A stretch of 64,000 bases of DNA from CAVZZG01 sp963779685 (GTDB lineage: Bacteria > Actinomycetota > Thermoleophilia > Gaiellales > F1-60-MAGs149), in assembly GCA_963779685.1 (NCBI GenBank), contig CAVZZG010000001.1:620001-684000 (forward strand), given 5' to 3'. Positions within the stretch are counted from its first letter, which is position 1. Every line of letters starts with the position of its first letter. The position numbers were made by a program, and so were the translations under genes. Below are positions 35,431 through 44,536 of this stretch, piece by piece. The notes beneath the pieces are model-generated. The model ran no database searches, was not told the DNA's origin, and worked only from the letters and a program-made list of their open reading frames with translations.

Positions 35431-36075
35431 TCAGGTGCGCAGGTAGAGCAGAACCGCGAGCACGCGCCGCGAGTCGCTGGACGTCGACGGCAGGCCGAGC
35501 TTGCCGAAGATGCTCGAGACGTACTTCTCGACCGCGCGGAGCGTGATCACGAGGCTGTCGGCGATGCCCTGATTGGAGCGCCCTTCGGCCATCAGGACGA
35601 GCACGTCACGCTCGCGGGGTGTGAGCTCGTCGAGCGGGTCGCCGCTGCGACGCTTGGAGAGCAGGGTGGAGACGATGATCGGGTCGATCGCCGAGCCGCC
35701 GCTGCCGACGCGCCGGACGGCCGCGACGAACTCGGTGACGTCGCTGATCCGGTCCTTCAACAGGTAGCCGGCGCCGTCGGTCGAGTCGGCCAGGAGCTTC
35801 ATCGCCAGCCCGATCTCGAGGTACTGCGAGAGCACGAGCACGCCCACCGACGGGTGGAGCGTGCGGATCTCGAGCGCGGCCCGCAGGCCCTCGTCCTGGA
35901 ACGTCGGCGGCAGTCGTATGTCGACGATCACGACGTCGGGCGCGTGGCTTCTGACCTTGAGCATGAGGTCGGGCACCGTCTCGCAACGGCCGACGACGTC
36001 GAACCCTGCGTCGGTGAGGAGTCGTGCCACCCCCTCGCGGAGGAGCACGCTGTCCTCGGCGATCACGCAACGCAT
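35431..36075 (-). CDS. NarL/LuxR-family response regulator
   Basis: 214 residues: receiver CVIAEDSVLLREGVARLL, phosphoacceptor in VVIVDIRLPP, VLSQYLEIG, YLLKDRI, and LuxR HTH LTPRERDVLVLMAEGRSNQGIADSLVITLRAVEKYVSSIFGKLGL. It is strikingly similar in layout to the regulator at 12143 (same PPTFQDEGLRAA / PPTQTDEGLRAA loop), so they are paralogues. It overlaps the end of the kinase gene by 13 bases, so the two are translated together. MmpL export is a probable target. Confidence 0.9.
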   Translation of the reverse strand: MRCVIAEDSVLLREGVARLLTDAGFDVVGRCETVPDLMLKVRSHAPDVVIVDIRLPPTFQDEGLRAALEIRTLHPSVGVLVLSQYLEIGLAMKLLADSTDGAGYLLKDRISDVTEFVAAVRRVGSGGSAIDPIIVSTLLSKRRSGDPLDELTPRERDVLVLMAEGRSNQGIADSLVITLRAVEKYVSSIFGKLGLPSTSSDSRRVLAVLLYLRT

Positions 36076-37814
36076 GGGATCTCCGCACGAACGCGGGTGC
36101 CACCGCCGGCGGGACTCCAGACGCGGAGCGTGCCGCCGAGTGCCTCCACGCGGTCGGCGAGGCCGCGGAGCCCGCTGCCGCGCTCGGTGTCGGCACCGCC
36201 GACGCCGTCGTCGGCGACCTCGATCGCGACGCTGCTCGCGGTTCGGTCGACGGAGACGATCGCGGACGAGGCGCGCGCGTGCTTGCCGATGTTGGCGAGG
36301 CTCTCGCAGACGACGTAGTAGGCGGCGACCTCGATCGCCTCGGGCAGCCGCCCGTCGACGGTCACCGAGAGCCGGACCGGGAGCGGCGCCAGCGCGGCGG
36401 CCTGCTCGAGCGCGACCGCCAGCCCGTGGCCCGTGACCACGGCGGGGTGGATGCCGCGTGCGATCTCGCGCAGCTCGGCGAGTGATGCAGCGATCTCGCT
36501 TCGTGCTCGCTGCAGCCGCTCGCCCGGATCCGATCCGGCCGGCAGGTCGCGTTCCAGCAACCCCAGCTCGAGCGAGAGCGCGACGAGGCGCTGCTGGGCA
36601 CCGTCGTGCAGATTGCGCTCGAGCCGTTGGCGTTCCCGCTGGCCGGCCTCGAGAATGCGGACCCGGGAACCGCGGACCTCCTCGACACGGGCTCGTAGGT
36701 CTGCCTGGAGCCGCGCATTCTCCAGCGCGATACCGGCCGCGGCGGCGACGCCGCCGAGCAGCTCGGGTTCGTCGTTCAGGGACGGATCGTGCACGATGGC
36801 CGCCACCGGCGTCCCGTCGCGCTCGATCACGGTCACGGCCCGCCGCGGGTCGCCATCGGGCATCACGACGGGCCGGCCGTCTGCGTCGGCGTAGGTGGAG
36901 AACTCCGGCAGCCAGAACGCGAGCGCGACCGATGGATCGCGCAGGGCTTGCGCCAGCGCTGCGCGCAGATCGTCGAGCAGCGGTGTGCCGCCAAGCGTGA
37001 CGACCAGGTCGCTGACGGCCGAGCGCGCGAGCCGCGCCTCGAGCAGCGCGATCATGAACACGATCGGCGCCAGCCCGATCGCGATGTAGGCGAGGCGCCG
37101 AAGGGCCTCGAACACCGACTCCCCTTCCGGCAGCCCGAAGGCCGCCGAGGCGAGCAGGAACGCGATCACCACGAGCGCCACCACGAACGAGTTCACGAGC
37201 AGGTCGAGCGAGCGCCGCAACGGACGGCCCTCGCTGCGGCGACGGTAGACCAGCGTCGTCGATCCGGCGATCAGCAGGATGCTGAGGACGACCAGCTGCA
37301 CCCGCTGCAGCGTCGCCGCCGCGTCGGGCCGGGAGGCGATCACGAGCACGTTGTCCGGGCCGAATCCGTCGAGCACCATCCCGGCCAGCTGCAGGCCGAG
37401 CGCCGCTGCGTAGGCGGCGGCGACCAGCACCCGGTCGACTGGCCGCTCGAGTGTCCCGTTCGGGAAGGCGAGGCAGACGTGGAGGAACACCACCGCCGGC
37501 AGCAGATCGAAGGCAGTGCCGATCGTGAACAGCAGCGAGCCGTTCGCCCACGACAGGCACGAGAGGAACATCACGAACCCGGCGGCGACCATCAATCCGC
37601 CCAGCCGGCTCTGTGGCCGCCGCCACCAGGCGATCAGACCGGCGACCACGTACGCGGCGACGACCCAGACCTCGAGCCCACCGCGCACCCAGGCCGACGG
37701 CACGTGATCGCTCGCCCGCGCCAGCTCCCCCGCGATCACCACGGCCAGCGCCCCCGCGACCGCCAGGACGAGGACTACGCCTCGAGGCGGTCGCACGGTT
37801 GTACCGAGCTGCAC
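36063..37814 (-). CDS. NarL-type sensor histidine kinase (HisKA_3)
   Basis: 583 residues. Eight or so transmembrane helices (GVVLVLAVAGALAVVIAGELA onward), a GAF-like linker (VALAFWLPEFSTYADADGRPVVM), phosphoacceptor helix RERQRLERNLHDGAQQRLVALSLELG and an HATPase_c domain (CESLANIGKHARA, EVADDGVGG, GSGLRGLADRVEALGG). Same domain order as the kinase at 13383, so the two systems are paralogous. Stimulus unknown; envelope stress is a guess from the adjacent MmpL exporter. Confidence 0.9.
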   Translation of the reverse strand: MQLGTTVRPPRGVVLVLAVAGALAVVIAGELARASDHVPSAWVRGGLEVWVVAAYVVAGLIAWWRRPQSRLGGLMVAAGFVMFLSCLSWANGSLLFTIGTAFDLLPAVVFLHVCLAFPNGTLERPVDRVLVAAAYAAALGLQLAGMVLDGFGPDNVLVIASRPDAAATLQRVQLVVLSILLIAGSTTLVYRRRSEGRPLRRSLDLLVNSFVVALVVIAFLLASAAFGLPEGESVFEALRRLAYIAIGLAPIVFMIALLEARLARSAVSDLVVTLGGTPLLDDLRAALAQALRDPSVALAFWLPEFSTYADADGRPVVMPDGDPRRAVTVIERDGTPVAAIVHDPSLNDEPELLGGVAAAAGIALENARLQADLRARVEEVRGSRVRILEAGQRERQRLERNLHDGAQQRLVALSLELGLLERDLPAGSDPGERLQRARSEIAASLAELREIARGIHPAVVTGHGLAVALEQAAALAPLPVRLSVTVDGRLPEAIEVAAYYVVCESLANIGKHARASSAIVSVDRTASSVAIEVADDGVGGADTERGSGLRGLADRVEALGGTLRVWSPAGGGTRVRAEIPCVA

Positions 37815-37914
37815 GGCAGGGGAAACGGTCTGGCGGACGCGGAGATCGTATCAGTCGCAACACGTCCCGGGGAGGCGAGCCGGCGTCGCTCGCCTCCCAA
37901 GCTGCGGGCCTCCA

Positions 37915-39045
37915 TCATCGGCAGAAGGCGTCGTCGAGGAGGTCCGCCCAGGCAGCCTGCGCCGCACCGTCGCCGGGTGTCTCGTCGAAGGTCATCGAGT
38001 TGACGAGTGCGACGACCTCGCGGTGCTGGTCGGGGCTCTCGAACGCCACCGACAGGTACCCGGGCGCCGCGCCGTCATGGCCCCAGTACGCGCCGCAGGA
38101 GAGATGGCCGCGGTAGAGGCCGAGGCCCCAGTCCACACCGCGGGCGTCGGGTCGCGTCGTCTGCATCTCCGCCAGGCGGGCGCCTGAGACGAGACGCCCG
38201 CCGAACAGGGCGCGGTAGAAGCGGCCGATGTCACGCACGGTCGAGACGATGTTGCCGGTCGTCCAGTAGTACGACGGGCTGATCCCGGTCACGTCGAGGA
38301 GGGGCTGGCCCGGCACGTTCAGGTAGCCATGCGCGTGGCGGCCGCCGATCCGCGGGCTCGTCGGGTAGCTCGTCGAGCGCAACCCGAGTGGCCGGAACAG
38401 CCGGGTGCGCATCTCGTCGCCCATCGAGTGTCCCGTGACCGCCTCGATGATCAGGCCGACCACGACATAGCCGGTCGCCGAGTACGACACACCCGCGCCC
38501 GGGACAAACATGGGCGGGTGCGAGTTGGAGACGTCGAGCAGCGCGAGCGGCGACCAGAAGTACCCGAAGTCCCCGCTCAGGTACGGCTCGAGGATGCGGG
38601 CATCGTTCTGGTAGTCGAACAGCCCGCTCTGGTGGCCGAGCAACTGGCGGACGGTGATGTTCGCGCCGTTCGGGACGGCGCCCGGAAGCCAGTGATCGAT
38701 CGAGTCCTCCAGGGAAAGCCGGCCCTCGTCGACGAGTTGCATCACGATCGTCGCGGCGAACGTCTTGGTCAGGCTGGCGACCCTGAAGCGATCGCCCACT
38801 CGCATGGCCGTGCCGGTGGAGATATCGCTCTTCCCCGCCGCGAGACGCATGGTCGAGCGGCCGTCGCGGACGAGCAGGACCGCGCCGGGTACACCCGCGG
38901 CGACGAGTGCGTCCATGCGCTGCTCGAGGACCGCGGTGCGATCCGATCGGTGCTCCGCGTGGATGTTCGACGCGGCGGTCGCTGCCGGCGCTGCGAGCCC
39001 GAGGAACGCGGCGCTGGCGATGAGGGTCCGGCGGATCTGAGGCAT
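37915..39045 (-). CDS. Exported serine hydrolase, class C beta-lactamase/DD-peptidase fold
   Basis: 376 residues with a signal peptide (RRTLIASAAFLGLAAPAATAA). The nucleophile motif SLTK is at residues 91-94. The second motif appears as YSATGY and the third as HDGAAPG, all normal for this penicillin-binding-protein-like family. It may be a D-Ala-D-Ala carboxypeptidase or an esterase. It stands alone between the kinase and the racemase, on the minus strand. Confidence 0.85.
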   Translation of the reverse strand: MPQIRRTLIASAAFLGLAAPAATAASNIHAEHRSDRTAVLEQRMDALVAAGVPGAVLLVRDGRSTMRLAAGKSDISTGTAMRVGDRFRVASLTKTFAATIVMQLVDEGRLSLEDSIDHWLPGAVPNGANITVRQLLGHQSGLFDYQNDARILEPYLSGDFGYFWSPLALLDVSNSHPPMFVPGAGVSYSATGYVVVGLIIEAVTGHSMGDEMRTRLFRPLGLRSTSYPTSPRIGGRHAHGYLNVPGQPLLDVTGISPSYYWTTGNIVSTVRDIGRFYRALFGGRLVSGARLAEMQTTRPDARGVDWGLGLYRGHLSCGAYWGHDGAAPGYLSVAFESPDQHREVVALVNSMTFDETPGDGAAQAAWADLLDDAFCR

Positions 39046-39342
39046 GGCGCCTTCCTTGTCGGAGAGTGTCTTGGTGGGACACCTCCAGCCTCACAGCCCG
39101 CGGACGGCACCGAAAGGGGGCCGGCTGGTGAGCCGGTACGGCGGGTTTCTGGGGTGGACGGGCATTCCGTGACCGCCAGCGTGTTTCCACAGGAGCTCGT
39201 CCGGTCGTCAACCTGGCTCGAGAGATGGACTCACCGGGAACCCGGACAAGCTCGACGCCCGGCACAGCAGTTGACGCCTACCCGCCGACGGTGGCCCGAG
39301 TGGGTCGCGGCCGACCTCGCGATCTGGATCGCGCGCACCGCG

Positions 39343-40047
39343 TCAGGCCTGGCCGTCGCCGAGCGCCAGTTCGACTGCCTTCTGGGCGTGGAGCCGGGTG
39401 GTGTCGTAGACCGGCAGGTGCGTGTCGTCCGGCGTTAGGAGCAAGCCGATCTCGGTGCAGCCGAAGACGATGCACTCGGCGCCCCGTCTCGTCAGATCGT
39501 CCATGACCCGCCGGTAGGCCTGTCGCGAGGCGTCCTTGGTGATCCCGAGGCAGAGTTCGTTGTAGATCACCTCGTGCACCATGCGGCGGTCAGCGGCGTC
39601 GGGAACCAGGACGTCGAGTCCGTGCCCTTCGCGGAGCCGGCCGACGTAGAAGTCCTGCTCCATCGTGTAGGCGGTGCCGAGCAGGCCGACACGCATGAGG
39701 CCGGCAGCGCGGATGGCGTCGGCCGTTGTGTCAGCGATGTGGACGAGCGGCACGTCGAGGCCGGCGGTGATGCGATCGGCGACCCGGTGCATCGTGTTCG
39801 TGCAGAGGACGATCAGCTCGGCGCCGGCTGCCACGAGCGTGCGGGCCTCGGCGGCCAGCAGATCGCCGGCCTCCTCCCAGCGATCCTGGCGCTGGAGTTC
39901 CTCGACCGCCGCGAAGTCGAGCGAGCGCAGCAGGCAGTCTGCCGAGTGGAGGCCGCCGAGCCGATCGCGTACCTCCTCGTTCACGAGCCGGTAGTACTCG
40001 AGCGACGACTCCCAGCTCATTCCACCGAGTAGTCCGATCCGCTTCAT
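39343..40047 (-). CDS. Aspartate/glutamate racemase-family protein
   Basis: 234 residues. N-terminal IGLLGGMSWESSLEYYR, catalytic cysteine 1 in LCTNTMH (C82) and cysteine 2 in GCTEIGLLL (about C197). Both are the two-base acid/base pair of PLP-independent amino-acid racemases, most like aspartate racemase. A ribosome-binding site AGGAAGG precedes the ATG, and only 46 bases separate it from the MmpL stop upstream, so it may be the last gene of that operon. The product could feed D-amino acids into the cell wall or signalling. Confidence 0.85.
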   Translation of the reverse strand: MKRIGLLGGMSWESSLEYYRLVNEEVRDRLGGLHSADCLLRSLDFAAVEELQRQDRWEEAGDLLAAEARTLVAAGAELIVLCTNTMHRVADRITAGLDVPLVHIADTTADAIRAAGLMRVGLLGTAYTMEQDFYVGRLREGHGLDVLVPDAADRRMVHEVIYNELCLGITKDASRQAYRRVMDDLTRRGAECIVFGCTEIGLLLTPDDTHLPVYDTTRLHAQKAVELALGDGQA

Positions 40048-40093
40048 TTACAGCACCTTCCTGTGATCGATGTCTTGTCGCTCGGATGCCGTA

Positions 40094-42332
40094 CTAGGCG
40101 GTTGGCTTGAGTGCCGGCTGCGCGACGGGAGTCGACGGCTTCTCGCTGATACCCCCGTGGTCGAGGCGCGGCAGCCACTCGAGCCACCTCGGCAGGTACC
40201 AGTTGCGGTCGCCGAGCAGCATCATCGAGGCGGGCAGCAGCACGGCCCGGACGAGCGTGGCGTCGACCAGGATCGCGGCGGCGAGGCCGACGCCGAGCTG
40301 CTGCAGGAGGATGATCGAGCCGGTCGCGAAGACCGCAAACACGCACACCATCACGATCGCGGCGCTCGTGACGACCCCAGCCGTGGTCTTGATCCCGTGT
40401 GCGACCGCCTCCTCGGTCGAGAGTCCGCGATCGCGGGCCTCACGCATGCGGCTGATGATGAACACGTGGTAGTCCATCGAAAGCCCGAACAGGATCACGA
40501 ACATGAAGATGGGCAGGAAGGAGATGATCCCACCGGTGTAGTGGAAGCCGATCAGGCCCTTGCCCCAGCCGTGCTGGAAGACGAGCACGAGCACGCCGTA
40601 CGCGGCGGCGACGGAGAGGAGGTTGAGGATCACCGCCTTCGCCGCGATCACGAGCGAGCGGAACGAGGTGAGCAAGAGGACGAAGGCGAAGACGAGCACG
40701 AACCCGAACACGAGCGGGGCGGAGCGCTTGATGCCGGCCCGTGCGTCCATGCCGATGGCGGTCTCTCCGGTCACTCCATACTCGACGCCATCGAGCGTGC
40801 CGAGAGTGGTGGGGAGGATGTCGGTGCGCAGGGTCGTCACGCCGGACTCGGAGACGGCATCGCTGCCGTTGCCGGCCAGCGGGATCGTGATCGTCTCGGC
40901 CGTCCGCGCCGGGGTTGACGTCCGTCTCGATCGATCCCTGCCGGACGACGCTTCCGGCTCGCGCGCTTGCGGAGATCGGTTACGGCGGCCTGGACGTCGG
41001 GATGCCGTCACATCGGCGGCCCTGAGGACGACGGTGGCCGTGTGCAGTTCGCTCGGGAACGCCGCGTCGATCCGGTTGTAGGTCTGCACGGCCGCCAGGT
41101 TCTGCGGCAGTGCCTCCGGCGTGACCTGGACGGTCTTCATTCCCACTGCGGGAATCGCGATCGCGATCAGCACGCCGCCGGCGATGATCGCCGACAGGGC
41201 CGGCCGCGCGAGCACGCGGTCGAGGATGAAGCTCCAGGCGCGGCCTTCACCGCTCGCCCGCCCGAGGCGGCGCAGCAGCGGCAGCTGACCTGCGTCGACG
41301 CGGTCGCCGAGCATCGAGAGCGCCGCCGGCAGCACCGTGAGCGATCCCAGCATCGCGATCGCGACGACCATGATCGTTCCGAGCGCGAATGACGAGAAGC
41401 CGGGATCGCCGGCGAAGAACATGCCGGCCATGGCGATCATGACGGTGATGCCCGAGATCAGAACCGAGCGGCCCGAGGTCGCGGCCGCGGCTTCGAGCGC
41501 TGCGGTTGTGTTGCGACCTGCCGCGCGCTCCTCGCGTTCCCGCTTGAGATAGAACAGCGAGTAGTCGACGCCGACGGCCAGTCCGACGAGCAGGATGACT
41601 TCCTTGACCTGGGCGTCGACCGGCATCAGGTGGCTCGGCAGGGCGATCAGGGACATCGTCGCCACCACCGACGTGAGCGCGAGCAGCAGCGGCAGACCCG
41701 CCGCCACGAGCGCGGCGAATGCGATCAGCAGGATGATCAGCGTCACCGGCACCGAGAGGAGACCCGCGCGCCCGAGGTCGCTGGCGAACTGCCCCTCGAC
41801 CTCGCGGGCCGAGCTGCCGTCGCCGAACTCGGCGATCACCAGTCCGGGATGTGCCCGCTGCGCGGCCGACACGGCGTCCTCGACCGGCTGCGAGATGTTC
41901 ATTGCGTCTTCGGCGGAGGTCTTGAACTCGAAGTTCACGAGTGCCGAGTGCCGGTCATGCGAGACCTGCGCGCTGTTGCGCAGGCTCGTAGGGGGAGTCG
42001 ACGTCGCCGACCACCGCGAACGACCTGATACGGTCGAGGACGTCGGCGACGGCGGTGCGGAACGCCGGCGCGTCGGCGGTCAGCGTGTCGCTCTGGACGA
42101 GCACTGTCTCGCTGGCTCTCGGCCCGAACTCGCGGTCGATCAGCCTGGTGGCGCGGCCGGACTCGCCGGCGATCGCATCGTCGTGCTTGAGCTCGATCGT
42201 GCCGACCGCCTTGCCGGCGACGACCGCGATCACGACGAGCCCGAGCCAGCCGAGGATCGCGATCTTGCGGTGGCGCGCACTCCAGCGGCCCGCCCGGGCA
42301 GCGAGGTTGGTGGAGGGTTTCGTGGATGGCAT
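40094..42332 (-). CDS. MmpL/RND-family exporter, frameshifted
   Basis: Starts MPSTKPSTNLAARAGRWSARHRKIAILGWLGLVVIAVVAG after a good AGGAG site. One shift near 41990 separates the first 115 residues from HSVNFEFKTSAEDAMNISQPVEDAV onward. Two compensating shifts near 40910-41020 disturb the second outer domain. Otherwise all MmpL helices are present, including VGVDYSLFYLKREREERAAG and LSMDYHVFIISRMREA. About 745 residues when corrected. Paralogue of the MmpL at 32992. The upstream DHA2 exporter gene ends 12 bases before, so both exporters and two small genes form one operon. Confidence 0.8.
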
Positions 42333-42343
42333 CAGGTGCTCCT

Positions 42344-43922
42344 GTCAGTGCTGTGGCTGGAGGTCGACGGACGCGTGGTCGGGACGGGTGAACGGGGGTT
42401 CGACAGCGCCCGGCGCGGTGACGCGGTCTCCGCGCAGGCCGCGCAGTACGACCACCGCTGTGGCGGCCGCGAGCCCCGCGGCGACCAGGAGCCCGATGCC
42501 CATCGCGTCCGTGAACGCGTCGCCGGCCGTGGTCAGCAGGCCGGTCGCGGCGTCGCCGGGAAGCCGGGCGGCGACCGCGCTGGCCGCGCCGATCGAGTCC
42601 GCGGCCTGCGACTGCGGCCCGGAGGTAGGCCGGCGAGCGAGTCGCGCAGATCGTTCGAGTAGAGGGAGCTGACGAGCGAGCCGATCACGGCCACGCCGAG
42701 TGCCCCGGAGACCATCCGCGCGACCGTGTTGGTGGCCGAGGCGATGCCTGACTTGGCGGCGGGCACCGCGCCGACGACCGCGGTCGTGGCGGGAGCCATG
42801 ACCCAGCCCATGGACAGCGCGAGGCCGAAGAACCAGAGGGCGAGGACGACGGCTCCGGTCTGCCGCTCCCAGGTCGTCGTCAGCGCGAGCATGATCGCAA
42901 GGCCGGTCAGGCCGATGGCGACGACCCGGCCGGCGCCGAGCCGTTCCGCGGCCTTGCTCGACGAGCCGGAGCCCATCATCAGGCCCAGCGCGATCGGGCT
43001 CATGATGGCGCCCGCCTGGATCGCGGTGTACCCGTGGACGAACTGCAGGTACTGGGTCAGGGCGAAGATCCCGCCCAGCAGGCCGAAGAAGGCGACGCTG
43101 ACGGCGGCGGTGCCGACGCTGAAGCCGGCGCTACGGAAGAAGCCGAGGTCGAGCATCGGCTCCTCGGTGTGCCGCTCCCACCAGAGGAACGCACCGATCA
43201 GCGCCGCGCAGGAGGTGAGGAGGCCGAGCGTGAGGCCCGACGTCCAGCCCCGACCGGGCGCTTCGATGATCGCGTACACGAGCAGGCTGAAGCCGGCGGT
43301 CGAGAGTGCGGCCCCGGGCAGGTCGAACGACCCTGGCCGCGGATCGCGGGTCTCGGGGACGAGCCGGATGCCGAGCAGCAGAGCCAGGGCAGCGAACGGG
43401 ACGTTGACCATGAAGACCGACGACCAGCCGAACCACTCGAGCAGCAGCCCGCCGGTCAGCGGGCCGAGCCCGATGCCGACGGCGGCAAGCGCCGCCCAGA
43501 TGGCGATCGCCTTGCCGCGCTCCCTGCCGCTGAACAGGTTGGCGATGATCGAGAGGGTGGCGGGCATGATCAGCGCCGCCCCGACGCCCATGCCCGCCCG
43601 CACGGCGATCACCTGGTCGGCGGAGTCGGCGATCGAGGGCGCCGAGGCTCGCGAGGCCGAAGATCGAGATACCGGCCTGGAGTGCACGCTTGCGTCCGAA
43701 GCGGTCGCCGAGCACGCCGAACACGAGCAGCAGGCCCGCGAAGACGAGCAGGTAGGAGTCGACCATCCACTGCAGCTGCGATGGGGAGGCGTCGAACTCG
43801 TGCTGCAGTGTCGGCAGGGCGACGTTGAGGATCGTGTTGTCGAGCCCGATGATCACCAGGCTCATGGAGAGCACGGCCAGCGTCTTCCAACGGCGGGCGT
43901 ACTGGAGGGGGTCGATGGACAT
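42344..43922 (-). CDS. DHA2-family MFS exporter, two frameshifts
   Basis: Begins MSIDPLQYARRWKTLAVLSMSLVIIGLDNTILNVALPTLQ, the DHA2 motif D, then GVLGDRFGRKRAL (motif A). Shifts near 43650 and 42610 must be corrected. The remainder includes VRAGMGVGAALIMPATLSIIANLF and ends AGDAFTDAMGIGLLVAAGLAAATAVVVLRGL..DLQPQH at the TGA at 42344. About 525 residues, 14 helices. The start overlaps the stop of the small upstream gene (TGATG). It could export an antimicrobial or metabolite together with the MmpL encoded downstream. Confidence 0.8.
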
Positions 43923-44149
43923 CAGGCTGCGCTCCTCTCGGCGTTCACCGCGTAGGCGAACGGGTGGTGGAAGGCCGCAAGCGCGTCCGCGCCTGCGACC
44001 TCGAACTCGAACTGCTGCCGCAGCCGCGTGTCGGCCACGACGACCTTGACTTGACCGGTGGAGCGGCTCCAGACGAGCGCGACCTCGAAACCGTCGTTCT
44101 CGCGGACTGCGAGCTCCTTCCAGCTGGCGTTCGCGTGCGATGCGTGCAT
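43922..44149 (-). CDS. Small conserved-looking protein of unknown function
   Basis: 75 residues: MHASHANASWKELAVRENDG, VALVWSRSTGQVKVVVADTRLRQQFEFEV and the end DALAAFHHPFAYAV. The alternating strand pattern suggests a small beta-rich fold. Not recognised. It lies between another small gene and the DHA2 exporter with which its stop overlaps, so it is co-translated. Confidence 0.6.
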   Translation of the reverse strand: MHASHANASWKELAVRENDGFEVALVWSRSTGQVKVVVADTRLRQQFEFEVAGADALAAFHHPFAYAVNAERSAA

Positions 44150-44182
44150 GGCTCCTCCTCGTTGGCTGGGGTGCGGTGTGCG

Positions 44183-44425
44183 TCACGGGATGCGAACCTC
44201 GCCGACCGGAACCACGGTCGTGCGCCCGGCGACGTAGAAGGGCAGCAGCAGGAGCGCCGTCGCTTCGCTCGTCGCCTCCACCGTCCACCAGATCGCGTGT
44301 CCGCCGGAGCTGCACGAGGCGAGCGTCACCTGGTGGCGGAGCGGACTCTCGAAGCCTCGGAAGGCCGCGAACGCGATGGCGCACTCGTGCGGCTGATGGC
44401 GGTGGTGGAGCAGGTAACGGGGCAT
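44183..44425 (-). CDS. Small conserved-looking protein of unknown function
   Basis: 80 residues: MPRYLLHHRHQPHECAIAFAAFRGFESPLRHQ, ASCSSGGHAIWWTVEATSEATALLLLPFYVAGRTTVVPVGEVRIP. The pattern suggests a ferredoxin-like alpha/beta fold (two strands, helix, ATALLLLPFYVA, then final strand). I recall similar small proteins in actinobacteria, but without an assigned role. First gene of the minus-strand exporter operon, divergent from the LuxR-LAL regulator with a 111-bp spacer. Confidence 0.6.
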   Translation of the reverse strand: MPRYLLHHRHQPHECAIAFAAFRGFESPLRHQVTLASCSSGGHAIWWTVEATSEATALLLLPFYVAGRTTVVPVGEVRIP

Positions 44426-44536
44426 GGGTCGAGCTTGCCTTGCGACCGCCCCGCCGACATCGGGCGGTACCCTGAGCCCGCACCCTGATTTCTCGATCTG
44501 CCCGGGCTGCTCTATCGTGGTTGCGGGCAGCACCGG